Below are positions 30,945 to 40,931 of a stretch of 64,000 bases of DNA, one piece after another. The stretch covers positions 4,965,501 through 5,029,500 of the forward strand of contig JARFIW010000588.1 of NCBI GenBank assembly GCA_036346225.1, given 5' to 3'. This DNA comes from Platerodrilus igneus (taxonomy: Eukaryota > Arthropoda > Insecta > Coleoptera > Lycidae). The notes under the pieces are model-generated. The model saw only the letters and a program-made list of their open reading frames with translations, was not told where the DNA came from and made no database searches. The translations under genes were made by a program, and so were the position numbers. Position 1 is the stretch's first letter. Each line of letters starts with the position of its first letter.

Positions 30945-33656
30945 TTAAATTTTCTCGAAAATATTACTAATCCTTTTACTTAAACCTCTGGAAATAGGTT
31001 TATTCAACTTTCCAACGATTTGGTTTATTGATATGTCATCTGTGTGCGCTTCAACAGGAAAATAGAATTCATTTGTTTTGGAACCTTTGCGCAGATAGGT
31101 TACTTTAAATATGAAAGGAGAACTTGTAAAGTACAAAATTTTAGCAATATAATGAACAAAAGTTTCTTTTTTCCTTCTACTTTTAAGTTTACTAGAAAAT
31201 ATTCTCCTGGTGAATATTTCCTGTCTTTTACATTAATTTCAGGAAAAACCTCTTCTTTATTACTAATAAAATCTACATCTGAGCTGCTATCTTTGCGATT
31301 TTTCGTTCAAATTTTTATCCTCTGATGAAGAACTCTCCATAACTTTCGTTTCTTCTTTTTATCATGATGTTAATCTTCTTGTAGTGTGTTTTTGGTTTTC
31401 AATTTGCTTTTTTCTGTTCCTGGTTGCTTGTTGTTCCTCGTTTCAGTAATCACTCTAGTTTTTCCGGGCTTTCGCCCACTATTTTTCTTAATGCGCGGTG
31501 CTGCTTTGGGAAACGGTAAAATTTTTTCTGGACTGATAATGTCAGAATCAACTGAAGTGGCTGTCATTATTTTGGAGTTCTCACCTGGCTTAGGAGCGAT
31601 ATCTTCTACATCGTTTCGTTGCATGTTGGATTGCAAAACTAAATCGTTTGAGGAAGTTGGTAAATCACGATCAGTCACATAAGCCCCCAAAAATTCGTCA
31701 TTTGTAAATGTATGTTCATTAAAGAGGTAGATGCCCGTCTGACTAAAACCGTTAACTATGTTTGAAGGCGTAAATGCCTTTGCACTGCGTCTTTTGAAAT
31801 TTCTGGTATGTCATATATTTGGATGGGTTCTTACAATTTAAAAGTTAAAGTTACAATCCCGCAAGCGCGAGATTACGTAGCGCACCGGCAGATGGTAACC
31901 CTTATCTTGGTTACAGGTTTAAGCGCGCCCATCTGTCAATGACGTCACACAACATGCAAAATTAAATGCGCAATTACGCAATAAATAAATGTTCGAAATG
32001 CAGTATAAACAAATAAGGTACTTACATAAATAGGTACAGCTTCCTGCAGGTTAAATAAAGATGACATCAGCACGTCCATCAGGGTTGCTGATGGCCCCCT
32101 TTAAGATGTTCACCGGAGGGTACGCCCAGCGTCCTTCAAAGCGCTCCAACCAGCTACGGCAGTCATGGGCTCCGATTCGTTCCCCGGGTCGTGGGCTGCT
32201 CCAAGGTCGTATCATAATTCCTATATGTAGCGGAACGATAAGGAACAGGTTTATCAGGTAAAGACAAACAAAGATAAGCAAGGGAAATCTACATAATAAA
32301 AATAAAGATACGATACCAAGCACGACAACTGCACTCCTTGAAGTTCAAAGGCAAACAGCCACGTTACCGAGTCTCCCCGGAAAACTTCTCCCCTTTTTCT
32401 CCGCTACTCGCGTCGCGCGATCTGGCGCAAACGCACTCTGACGTGACGGAAATACACACCAAGTCTTTTGAATTTGTGGCGCGAAATTCCCGCACATCAA
32501 TACTAAACTAAAAAATGTTTAGTGCCAATTTGGCACGTAACAGGGTTTACTTGGTTGCCTCAGCATAAGGCTTTCTGCAGCTGAATTACAATAGGTTTTG
32601 GATGGACCATAAACAGAAATGTCAAGCGTTTGCAGTTTATGGCTGCTGTGAGGCGGCAATGTAAGTAAAATTACATTATTTTTACGTGCTAAATTTCTTA
32701 CATCGATCTAGATGTGGCTGTCATGGTTGTAAAAAATTATTAATACATGCCTACTTTTGGATGGTTTAGCATACTCAAGAAAGTGCTTAAAAAAGTTATG
32801 AAGTTTTCTCCAGTCATCCATCCACTTGGATAAGCCGCGTCCTTGCAGCCTGTTGGTCCACCTGTAAAACAAAGTATGGGAATAAGTTGAAGTAAATTTA
32901 AAATAGGTGGTTATTTATTTTACCCTGTATCATGATATCTAAGAAATTCACTTTTGGAAATATGTAAAATGGTGAGATGGACTGCCCAATGGCATTTATG
33001 TTACAGCAAACAGTTACAAAAGGACCACGTTCTGCGGACGTCATTTGACCAACTTGTTTACACCCCTTTTGAGTTAAAACTTTCTTTGGTTTATAAACTG
33101 TTGTCAGGCCCGTTTCGTTAATGTTCCATATGTCTTCCGGTCGAATCTTTTTATTTTCTAATATAGCTTTTAAATTTTTGTAGAACTGATTGACATTATT
33201 TTTATTGAAACTAGTAGACCTAGTTGCCTCAGGTTTTCTCAAAGATATATTGGGATTTCTGGTATAAAATCTACGCAACCAGTCTTTTGTTGCACTCACC
33301 CCCGTACCCCATGCTTTTGGATATTCAATTTTGTTGCATTTTGCAAAGTTGTATGCCAATTTTAGAGCTGCCTTTCTGTTTAATCCATAACGAAGTTCTG
33401 ATGCCAGAATGTAATAGTCTGCTAACATAGTTTCTTGGGTCTTTGAAAAAACTTGCTTACTGGAATGTTTGGTTGAATAGTTAATTTTTTTAAAAACAAT
33501 CGTTTTTGATAACCTGGACAATGTGCTCTTTGAAATTTCATATTTACGGACTGTTGGCCTTATCCCTTTACCATTTTTAACCTCAATTATAGCAACATCT
33601 ATAAGGTTTTGAGGCAAAACCTCATGGTTTTCCTTTTTTACGTATTTATGCGGCAT
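30945..33656 (-). pseudogene. pogo-like (Tc1/mariner superfamily) transposase with intron, broken
   Basis: Exon 1 (33656-32924) starts MPHKYVKKENHEV and carries an N-terminal HTH (VRKYEISKSTLSRL) and CENP-B-like DNA-binding part. An intron of 62 bp (32923-32862) has GT...AG ends and joins in frame to the PTGCKDAAYPSGWMTGENF block. Further sense continues in shifted frames to about 32546, is interrupted by a GC-richer insertion, and resumes at about 31828 with AFTPSNIVNGFSQTGIY and the pogo C-terminal ISPEKILPFPKAAPR...GRKPGKTRV. A final domain lies at about 31330-30945 (YSPGEYFL, FKVTYLRKG). Two of the three catalytic Asp are changed: NINETG instead of NVDETG, and FYNHDSH instead of LDNHDSH. 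LQTLDISVYGP keeps the third. It cannot transpose. Confidence 0.8.
31830..32545. mobile_element. GC- and CpG-richer insertion inside pogo
   Basis: About 0.7 kb differing in composition from its surroundings (for example CGCGTCGCGCGATCTGGCGC near 32412). It interrupts the pogo frame between the SKPCY and IYDIPE segments. It has an ORF (32323-32051, minus) ending in RPWSSPRPGERIGAHDCRSW and KGAISNPDGRADVIFI that I cannot assign; it may be chance or a fragment of an element. A short palindrome GTGCCAATTTGGCAC lies at its right edge (32523-32537). Confidence 0.5.
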
Positions 33657-34109
33657 ATTCGATTAACTAAAGCAAGTAAATAGAAGTGTTACAACCACGC
33701 ATTATAAGTTGGTGGGTGGTTTGGGTCGTCCCAAAGCTCCCTATACCAAACGGTTCAAACCTCCCTACACAACAGGGGTGTTAAAAAAATTTGATTGCAA
33801 AAATTGGAGCATAGAAATAAGAAGACACTGTAGCACCAAAAAACAACTAATATATAGGCCTAACTATCTAACAAAATTCACCCTTGAAACTTTGTTTATA
33901 ATAACTTTATTAAGGAAAGCATGTAAAATACAAAAATTACAAAAACATATGTAAACATTCGCTTACCTTATTCCTCAACAAGCGTTGAGCACTAAGTGAA
34001 TGTTAATACATTATTGTGAATATACGACTTTAAGCTACTTAGTGAGTTAGCATAAAAGCAATCATACGATCCCAAACTAAACGCGTCCCAAACATCCCGC
34101 ATTTCCCCT

Positions 34110-34113
<4 letters not shown>
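33657..34113. other. Non-coding flank of pogo
   Basis: Contains G/C runs forming potential hairpins (GGTTTGGGTCGTCCCAAAG near 33718) and CCCAAACATCCCGC near 34088, perhaps the terminal region of the pogo element. Ends not resolved. Confidence 0.35.

Positions 34114-34166
<53 letters not shown>
34114..34166. repeat. (TA)n microsatellite
   Basis: The longest TA run in the window. Confidence 0.95.
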
Positions 34167-34167
<1 letters not shown>

Positions 34168-36234
34168 CTCATATTTAGACCAGGGTAGAAAATTAAATAA
34201 TCACATCAAATAATTTTAATCACCGTGTAGAAGCTTTGGGAAAAGGAACGCGTTATTAAATAAAAGCGTGAAGCATCAAAATTCATTCGTTTTATTAAAA
34301 ATAAGAGATTTAAATTATTTATAAGACGCTTTATATAAAAGGAAGCAGTATTAGAAAACTTTACGTGTAATTTAATTATCCCTCGTAAAGAAACAAATAA
34401 AAATTACGTGCAAAATTTATATTAAGTAACTCAATTTTAAGTAACTGGTATTAAACAAAATGTACTGATAATAATTGAATATTTAATTAGGATTCACTAA
34501 AAATTAAAGGGTATTAATTTTAATTGAAGGTAATTGAACCGTTAGTAACATATAATATCTATAAAAACTTGTAAAAACCCAATAAAATAAAGCTCTGAAA
34601 ATTAATATTATGTTTGAACACATGCGTATTTTTAAAAAGCTCATTCTGCGTAAATTTTGCAGATAATTAATGGTTACAAAGAATCTTGGAGAAACCGGGG
34701 CTTAATATTCATGGGAAGGCGCGATACGGGGTTATTTAACCCAGATAGTCCACATGGACTGAAATAATCGATAGTAAGGAATATCAATTTGCACCACTAA
34801 GAACAGGTTAGAGAAGGAAAGATAATGTGCGTAAGACAAAGACACTAATAATTAAAGGCGTGATTTAAGCAACGTCACGAGGGTCACAATTGGTTGAAAA
34901 TAGGATGCAAATATCAGAGGTAGAAACAACGATTTCTGTATAAAATTTAATTAGTTATTCTCGGACATGTTTGCGTGCCGTGTGAGAATTTCTGAGATTT
35001 AACTGGTGCGAGTGCAAAATTCGTAAAAACCGACGCGCGAGCTACGGAATGGGAAAATAGCAAGCGAAATTCTTGAGAATTGTCCATTTTGGGGACTCGA
35101 CCGACAGACAGGCTAACCGCTATATATACTGAGGTGAATATAAACAAGCTCTCTTACATCCGCGACTTGATTCAAGATGTTAAACAGTGCATTTTAGTTT
35201 GATAAAATAATTTAAAGTTTGCTGGTATATTTTGGTGATTCAAAATAGTTTGTTCTTTACGTGCTAACATGAATATACTTTAGTGCATTTAGATACAAGG
35301 TAATAAAATTTAGTATCACTGTACCAATTAGTAAAATTTACAACGACAAATGTATACACAAAAGTAGGCAGTTTTGGCGTATATTGGTGAAAGAAGTATG
35401 AATTTCTTTGCTATTTTTCGGAGGTGTTAATGATTAAATGGTTCATAAATGTGTCTGGATCCACAAAACAAGGGTCAGATATACACAGATGAGTTCCGGA
35501 AAAGCCCAGAAACAACTTTAAATAAATGGCGATGGAGAAAATTTTTAAAGCGTTGAGAATCAGAAGCTGTAAATATAATCCAGTTAGAATGGTGTGATTA
35601 ACAAAAGGGACGATGTACATTGAAGCTACGAGTGTAGTAAACTTCAGGTAATTTATACTATTTTGTTTGAACTTTGATATTTTTGTGTGTGTTGAATAAC
35701 TTTATAATTGATTTACTTTAAATGGACATTAGTGAGATTATACTAACAATAAAATTTTAATTTTAAGGTGAAATTTTGCTTGTTTAAGTAGAAAGGGGTA
35801 TTTAGTATTGATGTTCTGGATTATGATGAAATTTTAGGTATGTCTTTGAGCTCAATTAGACGAACCTGGTTAATTAACGTAAAGGGGTGGTAGATGCTCC
35901 CTTTGTACTCAGACTCCGGTCTGCATATATTGTTATAGTAATTAGTAGGCATCCTACAAGGACTTTAATTCTGGATGCACATTAAAATGATAATGAATTT
36001 AATTTTGAAATTTTCTGATATTAAAATTTATGCTGAATTTTAATTTTGAAATTTTAATGTATTGTGAATATTGATGTAAATAGAGTTAACGTTGATGTTT
36101 GTGGTAGGAATGGGTTTGTTTTTTTTATGTATGAGGATGAAAGTTATCTAGAGGAGCAGCCGAGGCGATTAACAGAAGAAAGTCAATGGACCAACACAGT
36201 TAAGGTAATGAATAGCTTTCTGTAGGTTTCACAG

Positions 36235-36236
<2 letters not shown>
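34167..36236 (+). repeat. LTR-like non-coding segment between two (TA)n runs
   Basis: About 2.07 kb bounded by (TA)n on both sides and ending ...TTTCACAGCA before the right run. That terminus resembles the ..ACACAGCA ends of LTR family 2. A promoter-like CTATATATACTGAGG lies near 35121. No ORF is supported. The size and boundaries resemble the other long LTRs, but no partner copy proves it. Confidence 0.4.

Positions 36237-36272
<36 letters not shown>
36237..36272. repeat. (TA)n microsatellite between two LTR termini
   Basis: CACAGCA precedes and TGCTGT follows the TA run, so both bordering ends look like LTR termini. Confidence 0.85.
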
Positions 36273-36274
<2 letters not shown>

Positions 36275-36540
36275 CTGTATATTGAGGGGTTCTAACAACC
36301 CCTAATTGACCTTATTGACACAGCATTTTTCTCCCAAATTAAGATAAAATTTTTTTGAAAAATGAAATTTTTGGCGCCCAACGTGAAACAAAAATTCACA
36401 TTGGTCCAAAAAAATTATTTTGTTTTTAATTTCTACTATATACACTAACTTCTATTTTATATCTCTATTTCTATTCTAATCTAACCTATTTTATAATTAC
36501 CCACGTATCTATCCTAAATGTTCTATGATACTTTGTAACG
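36273..36540 (+). repeat. LTR end remnant with PBS and leader
   Basis: TGCTGTATATTGAGGGGTT is followed by AACCCCTAATTGACCTTATTGACACAGCA, which matches the terminus of LTR family 2 (50221-50248). Then come an A/T linker and a PBS-like TTGGCGCCCAACGTG at about 36373, and a C/T-rich leader. It represents a collapsed LTR plus leader on the plus strand. Confidence 0.5.
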
Positions 36541-36959
36541 GGCATTTTTGTAGTTTAACATTTTTTCGCTCCCTTTCTGTTAGCGTACTTAAAAATACAT
36601 CGTTTCTTTGGGATCGCTGTTTGTATCAAGTAAATACCTCAGAATAATTCAAAAGTGTATGCAATTTAACTGGTGTGTATTAATTCAAGATAGATAAATT
36701 GAAGATTGATTCTCATTAATAAATACATTCTAAGGAATGAATGTTAAACAGCTTGTAATTAATTATAGATTGCATCGTTCTTGTCTTGCCGTAAATATAA
36801 ATTTTGTTCCTTATGTGGATATACAAGTCTAGATAAGAGACGATAAGCGGTTGTAATAACGACGAATTGATATAAACAGACGGGGAGTTGAGTTTTGTTC
36901 TTGGTTCCGATATATTAAGTACGTTGAAAATACTGCTTCTTTCTGCTTTTGACAATAGT
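36541..36959. other. Non-coding stretch
   Basis: No gene recognised. It may belong to the outer part of LTR family 3, which follows. Confidence 0.4.
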
Positions 36960-38482
36960 GAGAATTAATGCGGGATTAGTTCTCGTATTGTTCATGAACA
37001 AACACGCCGTTGTTTTTAGTTGATTTTCTGTTGACAATAAAAGTAGTAGAGCTTGTTAAACTCGAGACACGTGTGCTTTACGGAACATTTGACGGACGGT
37101 TTTATTGCTTACGCGTGCCTTACTAATTGCTGTTTTTGTTGAATTTCTGTTGGAAATAAAAGATGCAGAACTTGTTAAACTCGAGGCACGTGTGTTTTAC
37201 GGAACATTTGACGGACGATTTTATTGCTTACGCGTGCTTATTAATTGTTTTTAGTTGTTTTTCTTGTGAGACAAATGCTTTAAGGAACATTTGACGGATT
37301 TACTTTAGTGATACGCGTACTCTACTAATTTGTGGTTTTAGTTGTTTGTCTTGTGAAATAATAGTCGTAGAACTTGCTAAACTGACCGATTCTTTCTTTA
37401 GGATTAAGGTGTGTGCGATCTAGTCTAGTGTCCCTTTGTTTTATCAGATTAGTGCATACTTTGGATTATTTAAATACAGTGGATACTGTAGTTTCTGCAT
37501 TTTTCTAACACCAAAGAATCTAAAATAGATCATAGCTTGCGCGAATTTCGTTATTTGCGAAATACAACAGATTACCGGTTTACAAAGGTATTGGTTGAAG
37601 TTTCTCACTGCTTTTTGGAGGTTTATGAAAATAATATACATTTGATCCCAGTTGAAATTAAACTAGTGCTACGAAATATTTTGAAATTATTGTCTCAGGA
37701 AATAGAATTAACAAGAAATTTATCAATGCTACATAGTTCCGTCGCGTGATGGTGTCTGCTGCTAACCCCAGTGAAATGCGTAGGTGTGATTAGTGTGACG
37801 TGTGATAAGTTCCATCAACACCTTTACAGTCCAAAGTGAAGTGCTTCGTTAGTGCAGGACATCGTTGAATCCCACACTTCAGTTGCAAGGAAGCGTTGCT
37901 GAAGGACTTTTGTAAGTTGAACTATTTCCTACTTGTTATTACTTTAAATATCTATCTGTTGCTTTACCATATCTTTGTCGTTCTGATACCTTTTACAAAA
38001 GACTTGCATGATATTTTAAAACATAAGAAAAAAAAGAAAGAAAGAAAGAAAGATCAATACTACTGAATTACTCATACCAATTGTGTCTTATCTATTTATC
38101 TTTTGTCAACATTTTATCTGATTTATGTTTAATTGGTGTGTGAGGAAACGTTTCTGCTACTCCCCAATATTACCTCACTTTGTACTAAACATTTTTCTGT
38201 ATTGCTTTTACCGTTGTTATATTATATAGTTTATCTAAACAGTTTCTTTTATTTACATTCTACAAAGTACTGAATAACTTAGACTTTTCATTGCTGCTAT
38301 GCTTATTCTTTTTTTTTCAGGTTTGCTTAACTAATTTTCTTGCAGGTATTGTCACTAACTACTTACCGCCGCATACATTATCTGTCAGTCTGCTTTATTC
38401 AAACCCCCGCCCCCACTCTCCGATTGAGCCCGGTCATTCCGTGATATCTTTGTGTTACGCCCGGCTACGAGCCAACGTAGCA
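36960..38482 (+). repeat. Long LTR, family 3, plus orientation
   Basis: Sequence ending ..TTTGTGTTACGCCCGGCTACGAGCCAACGTAGCA, with a PBS immediately after. The inverted relative is at 40932-42240. Near the outer end are tandem units sharing GGAACATTTGACGGA (about 37082, 37201, 37283) with TTACGCGTGC, probably a repeated enhancer region. The outer limit is uncertain. Confidence 0.65.
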
Positions 38483-38560
38483 TAAATTTGGCGCCCACCG
38501 TGGATGCCACGAAATAACGTAGCATAACTTTGGCGCCCGAACAGGGACTGCCACGAAATC
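38474..38560 (+). promoter_or_regulatory. Duplicated PBS unit; second copy matches a tRNA-Lys type PBS
   Basis: Two 42-bp units (AACGTAGCATAA.. at 38474 and 38516) each carry TTTGGCGCCC. The second contains TGGCGCCCGAACAGGGAC (38531-38548), the 18-nt sequence complementary to tRNA-Lys 3' ends used by many retroelements. The first is altered to GGCGCCCACCGTGGATG. Confidence 0.75.
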
Positions 38561-39066
38561 CCGTGACAACTTCTTAAATGATTACTATTTACACAAGCTT
38601 CTTACTATACTTATCTATACTTTTCAATATTGAACACTGTTATTTTTCAATTTCTACTTACACATATCTATTCTGCCAATAATTCAATTTCTATTTGTCC
38701 ACATTTTTATCCAGCTTCAAATACTCCATCAACCTATACTACTCCTGGTTTTTCTAAACCTATCCTAATTATTATTACACATACTTTTTCTCATTTGCAT
38801 TAACCTATACTAATTCCAACTAAATGTTATCATTTCCTACCATTTAATTCCTATTTACATCTACTTATACGAAGTTTTAAAATTTTTAATGTTTACAGTA
38901 ACTTATTATCCTTCAAATTTCATTGACCCATCCTATGCCTTTTGTCATTCAACGATTCCAATAAGCCACTTGAAATTCACCTATCAATGTCAATTCTGAC
39001 CCATGTTACTATAATTTTTCTTGACCTATAATCATTTTTCCTAAACCTATAATTCTCAATCTTTCC
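38561..39066. repeat. Pyrimidine-rich low-complexity tract
   Basis: Plus strand rich in CCTAT/TTCTA/ATCC words (purine-rich on the minus strand), comparable to 53960-54740 in the complete family-1 element, where it precedes the 3' LTR. No ORF. Confidence 0.6.
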
Positions 39067-39325
39067 TCAATAATGCCCTAAATTTACTCTTTTCCTATCA
39101 CCTGGACATTTAACATCATTATTCTCACTTCCTTCATCATATAAATTCCTTTCAAATTGATTTATACTCACACATTCACCATCTACTCTTAACTCTTCAT
39201 CCCATTTGAAGTATTTCCTTTTGCATATAACCTCCTTACTTTCTGCATTAATTTTTATTCCCAACTTATCTATAATATTCATACTCCATATAGCGTCCAT
39301 TTTTAATCCAAGTAGTGATGTAAAG
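39067..39325 (-). pseudogene. Retroelement protease, C-terminal part
   Basis: The minus-strand frame SLLGLKMDAIWSMNIIDKLGIKINAESKEVI matches the GILGVDCMMKLGVIIDMERNIVRI part of the intact protease ORF at 54753-55712. An acidic tail follows in both. The N-terminal half is at 40620-40817 on the other side of an inserted Polinton fragment; about 60 residues between them are missing. Confidence 0.65.
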
Positions 39326-39327
39326 CT

Positions 39328-40619
39328 GGTCTGACTTCAAAACGGTGCACGCGTATGTTTTTCCATTGAAAGTTTCAATGTAAGATACGCGTACACCGTT
39401 TTAAAGTCAGACCGGCCGTATATTACTATCAATAGAACATACGTGTGTGACTTCAAAACACGCGTATGCTACGTTGAAAATGTAGGTGCATTCAAAAAAA
39501 TGTGGAGCTGTTTTGAATTCGGTTCTCTAGCGAGACGTTATAAAGTTGGTCAGATGCAAAATATCGCATCTAAGTCAATTGTATAAAGAATGCTGTATTT
39601 AATTAAAGTGGATTCTGATTTATGTTTTTACTTTTGTTTAGAGGCTGCAAATACACATAGGCCGGTTTGACTTCAAAACGTGTCCACGCGTATGCTACGT
39701 TGAAAAAATGTAGGTGCATGTAAAAAATGTGGAGCTGTTTGAATTCGCCTTAGATGTTCTCTAGCGAGAAGTTATAAAGTAGGTCAGTTGCAAAATATGC
39801 TAAGGCCGGTTTGAATTCAAAGTGCGACCACTCTGTAAATACACATAGGCCGGTTTTAATTCAAAATGTGTTTACTCTTGTAATAGGTTGAAAAGTAGGT
39901 TACCAAAGTACGCAGATGGTGGTAATCTGCTATATAAGGAGATTGCTCCTAATATTAATTTAATTAGTCGAAGTTTACTGCATATATTTACATACAAACA
40001 TGTATATAATTGATATTCAGGGATTTAAATACAAGAAAAACGAGTTTGTGTGTAAAGAAATTGCGGTTTTGGACTTGTTGGAAGGTGTTGTTTGGCATCA
40101 AATTTTTAAACTGCCAATGCAGTCTAGTTGTTTGAGCCAAGATAATATAAAGCATAACGCCTGGGTGACAAGGAATATTCATGGTATTTCTTGGGATGAA
40201 TCTTCAACGGCTGGAATGGTGTCATCATATATAGCGCTTTATTTGAAGCAAATTATCCGACCCGGTGAAGAAGTATGTGTGAAGGGTCTAGAAAAGAAGA
40301 AATGGATGAAAACCTATCTAATGCAAAACGTTGTAACTGATATGCTTCCACTAGGTTGTCCTAAGCTATCGGAGTTAAAAATCAACAATCGTTTAAAATA
40401 TAACATCCATTGTTATAGACACAGCAATAATAATCTGCAGTGTGCAAAACAAAATACCTTGTTATTAAAAGAATGGTTTAATAATAATAAAAAACAATAG
40501 AAAGATTGTATCTGTATTATTTATTTTAATTTAATTTTACAATGTTAGCCTTATTAACTATTATTATTATAACAACTTCGAGCAAACATTATTTTTATCG
40601 GTCTAGCTATTGTGTACGG
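39328..40619 (+). mobile_element. Polinton terminal fragment inserted in a retroelement protease
   Basis: It begins with an 86-bp near-perfect palindrome (39328-39413: GGTCTGACTTCAAAACGGTG... and its complement). Two direct repeats of about 120-135 bp follow (39449-39565 and 39667-39803, sharing CGCGTATGCTACGTTGAAAA, ATGTGGAGCTGTTT and TCTCTAGCGAGA), then the Polinton-associated ORF. From 40501 to 40619 it matches 327-438 at the window start, then stops abruptly where retroelement sequence resumes. Confidence 0.7.
40000..40500 (+). CDS. Polinton-associated conserved protein, exonuclease-like, full ORF
   Basis: An intact 166-residue ORF starting MYIIDIQGFKYKKNEFVCKE, with no internal stop. 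An ID-x-QGF start, an F-V-CKEIAVLD block and a C-terminal NIHCYRHSNNNLQCAKQN..LLKEWF block are the conserved parts. It is nearly identical to the partial copy at 3-326, which is followed by a Polinton integrase on the opposite strand. Here the integrase has been lost just after its first bases. The DEDD-exonuclease-like reading is an inference: position-wise the first Asp is present but the paired Glu is Gln. Function not established. Confidence 0.6.
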   Translation: MYIIDIQGFKYKKNEFVCKEIAVLDLLEGVVWHQIFKLPMQSSCLSQDNIKHNAWVTRNIHGISWDESSTAGMVSSYIALYLKQIIRPGEEVCVKGLEKKKWMKTYLMQNVVTDMLPLGCPKLSELKINNRLKYNIHCYRHSNNNLQCAKQNTLLLKEWFNNNKKQ

Positions 40620-40817
40620 CATTATTTTCTTCATTAATTTTCTCCTTTTAACAAAATCTTCTGAGACAAGGGACACCTCTGTTCCGGTATCAATAAGTAT
40701 TTTAATTTCGTTGTCCTCAACATTTAAATTAATTATAGGTAATAAATTTCTACTAAAATCATTTTCCTTTTCCAATTTTATGTATTCCCGCTGATGTTCA
40801 TATTTATTTATTTCCAA
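40620..40817 (-). pseudogene. Retroelement protease, N-terminal part
   Basis: The frame MEINKYEHQREYIKLEKEN...IKILIDTGTEVSLVSEDFV contains the retropepsin active site (IDTGTE) and aligns with HKYEHPKEFLKIEEE...GALLDSGAEASLLSEEFV of the ORF at 55712. It is cut at about 40619 by the Polinton fragment. Between it and the PBS at about 40920 there is no gag, so gag has been deleted. Confidence 0.75.
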
Positions 40818-40904
40818 GGGCTTATTTGGTTTGTCTTCTATTGAAAATTAGTGTTTGTTGAAGATGAGCCTGGCTGATTTGTAACTTTGTTACGTTTTTT
40901 TCCG

Positions 40905-40931
40905 TGGCAGCCACGTTGGGCGCCAAATTTA
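40905..40931 (-). promoter_or_regulatory. PBS of the minus-strand family-3 element
   Basis: On the minus strand, after the LTR end GTAACA, comes TAAATTTGGCGCCCAACGTGGCTGCC, analogous to the PBS units at 38474-38560. Confidence 0.65.

Noticed and set aside
27209..36236. A spliced host gene using the CAG|GTAA sites at about 28165, 30173, 30796, 35648 and 36204
   Set aside because: Donor-like sites recur at intervals, but no acceptor-linked open frame or coding signal was found. They may belong to LTR leaders.
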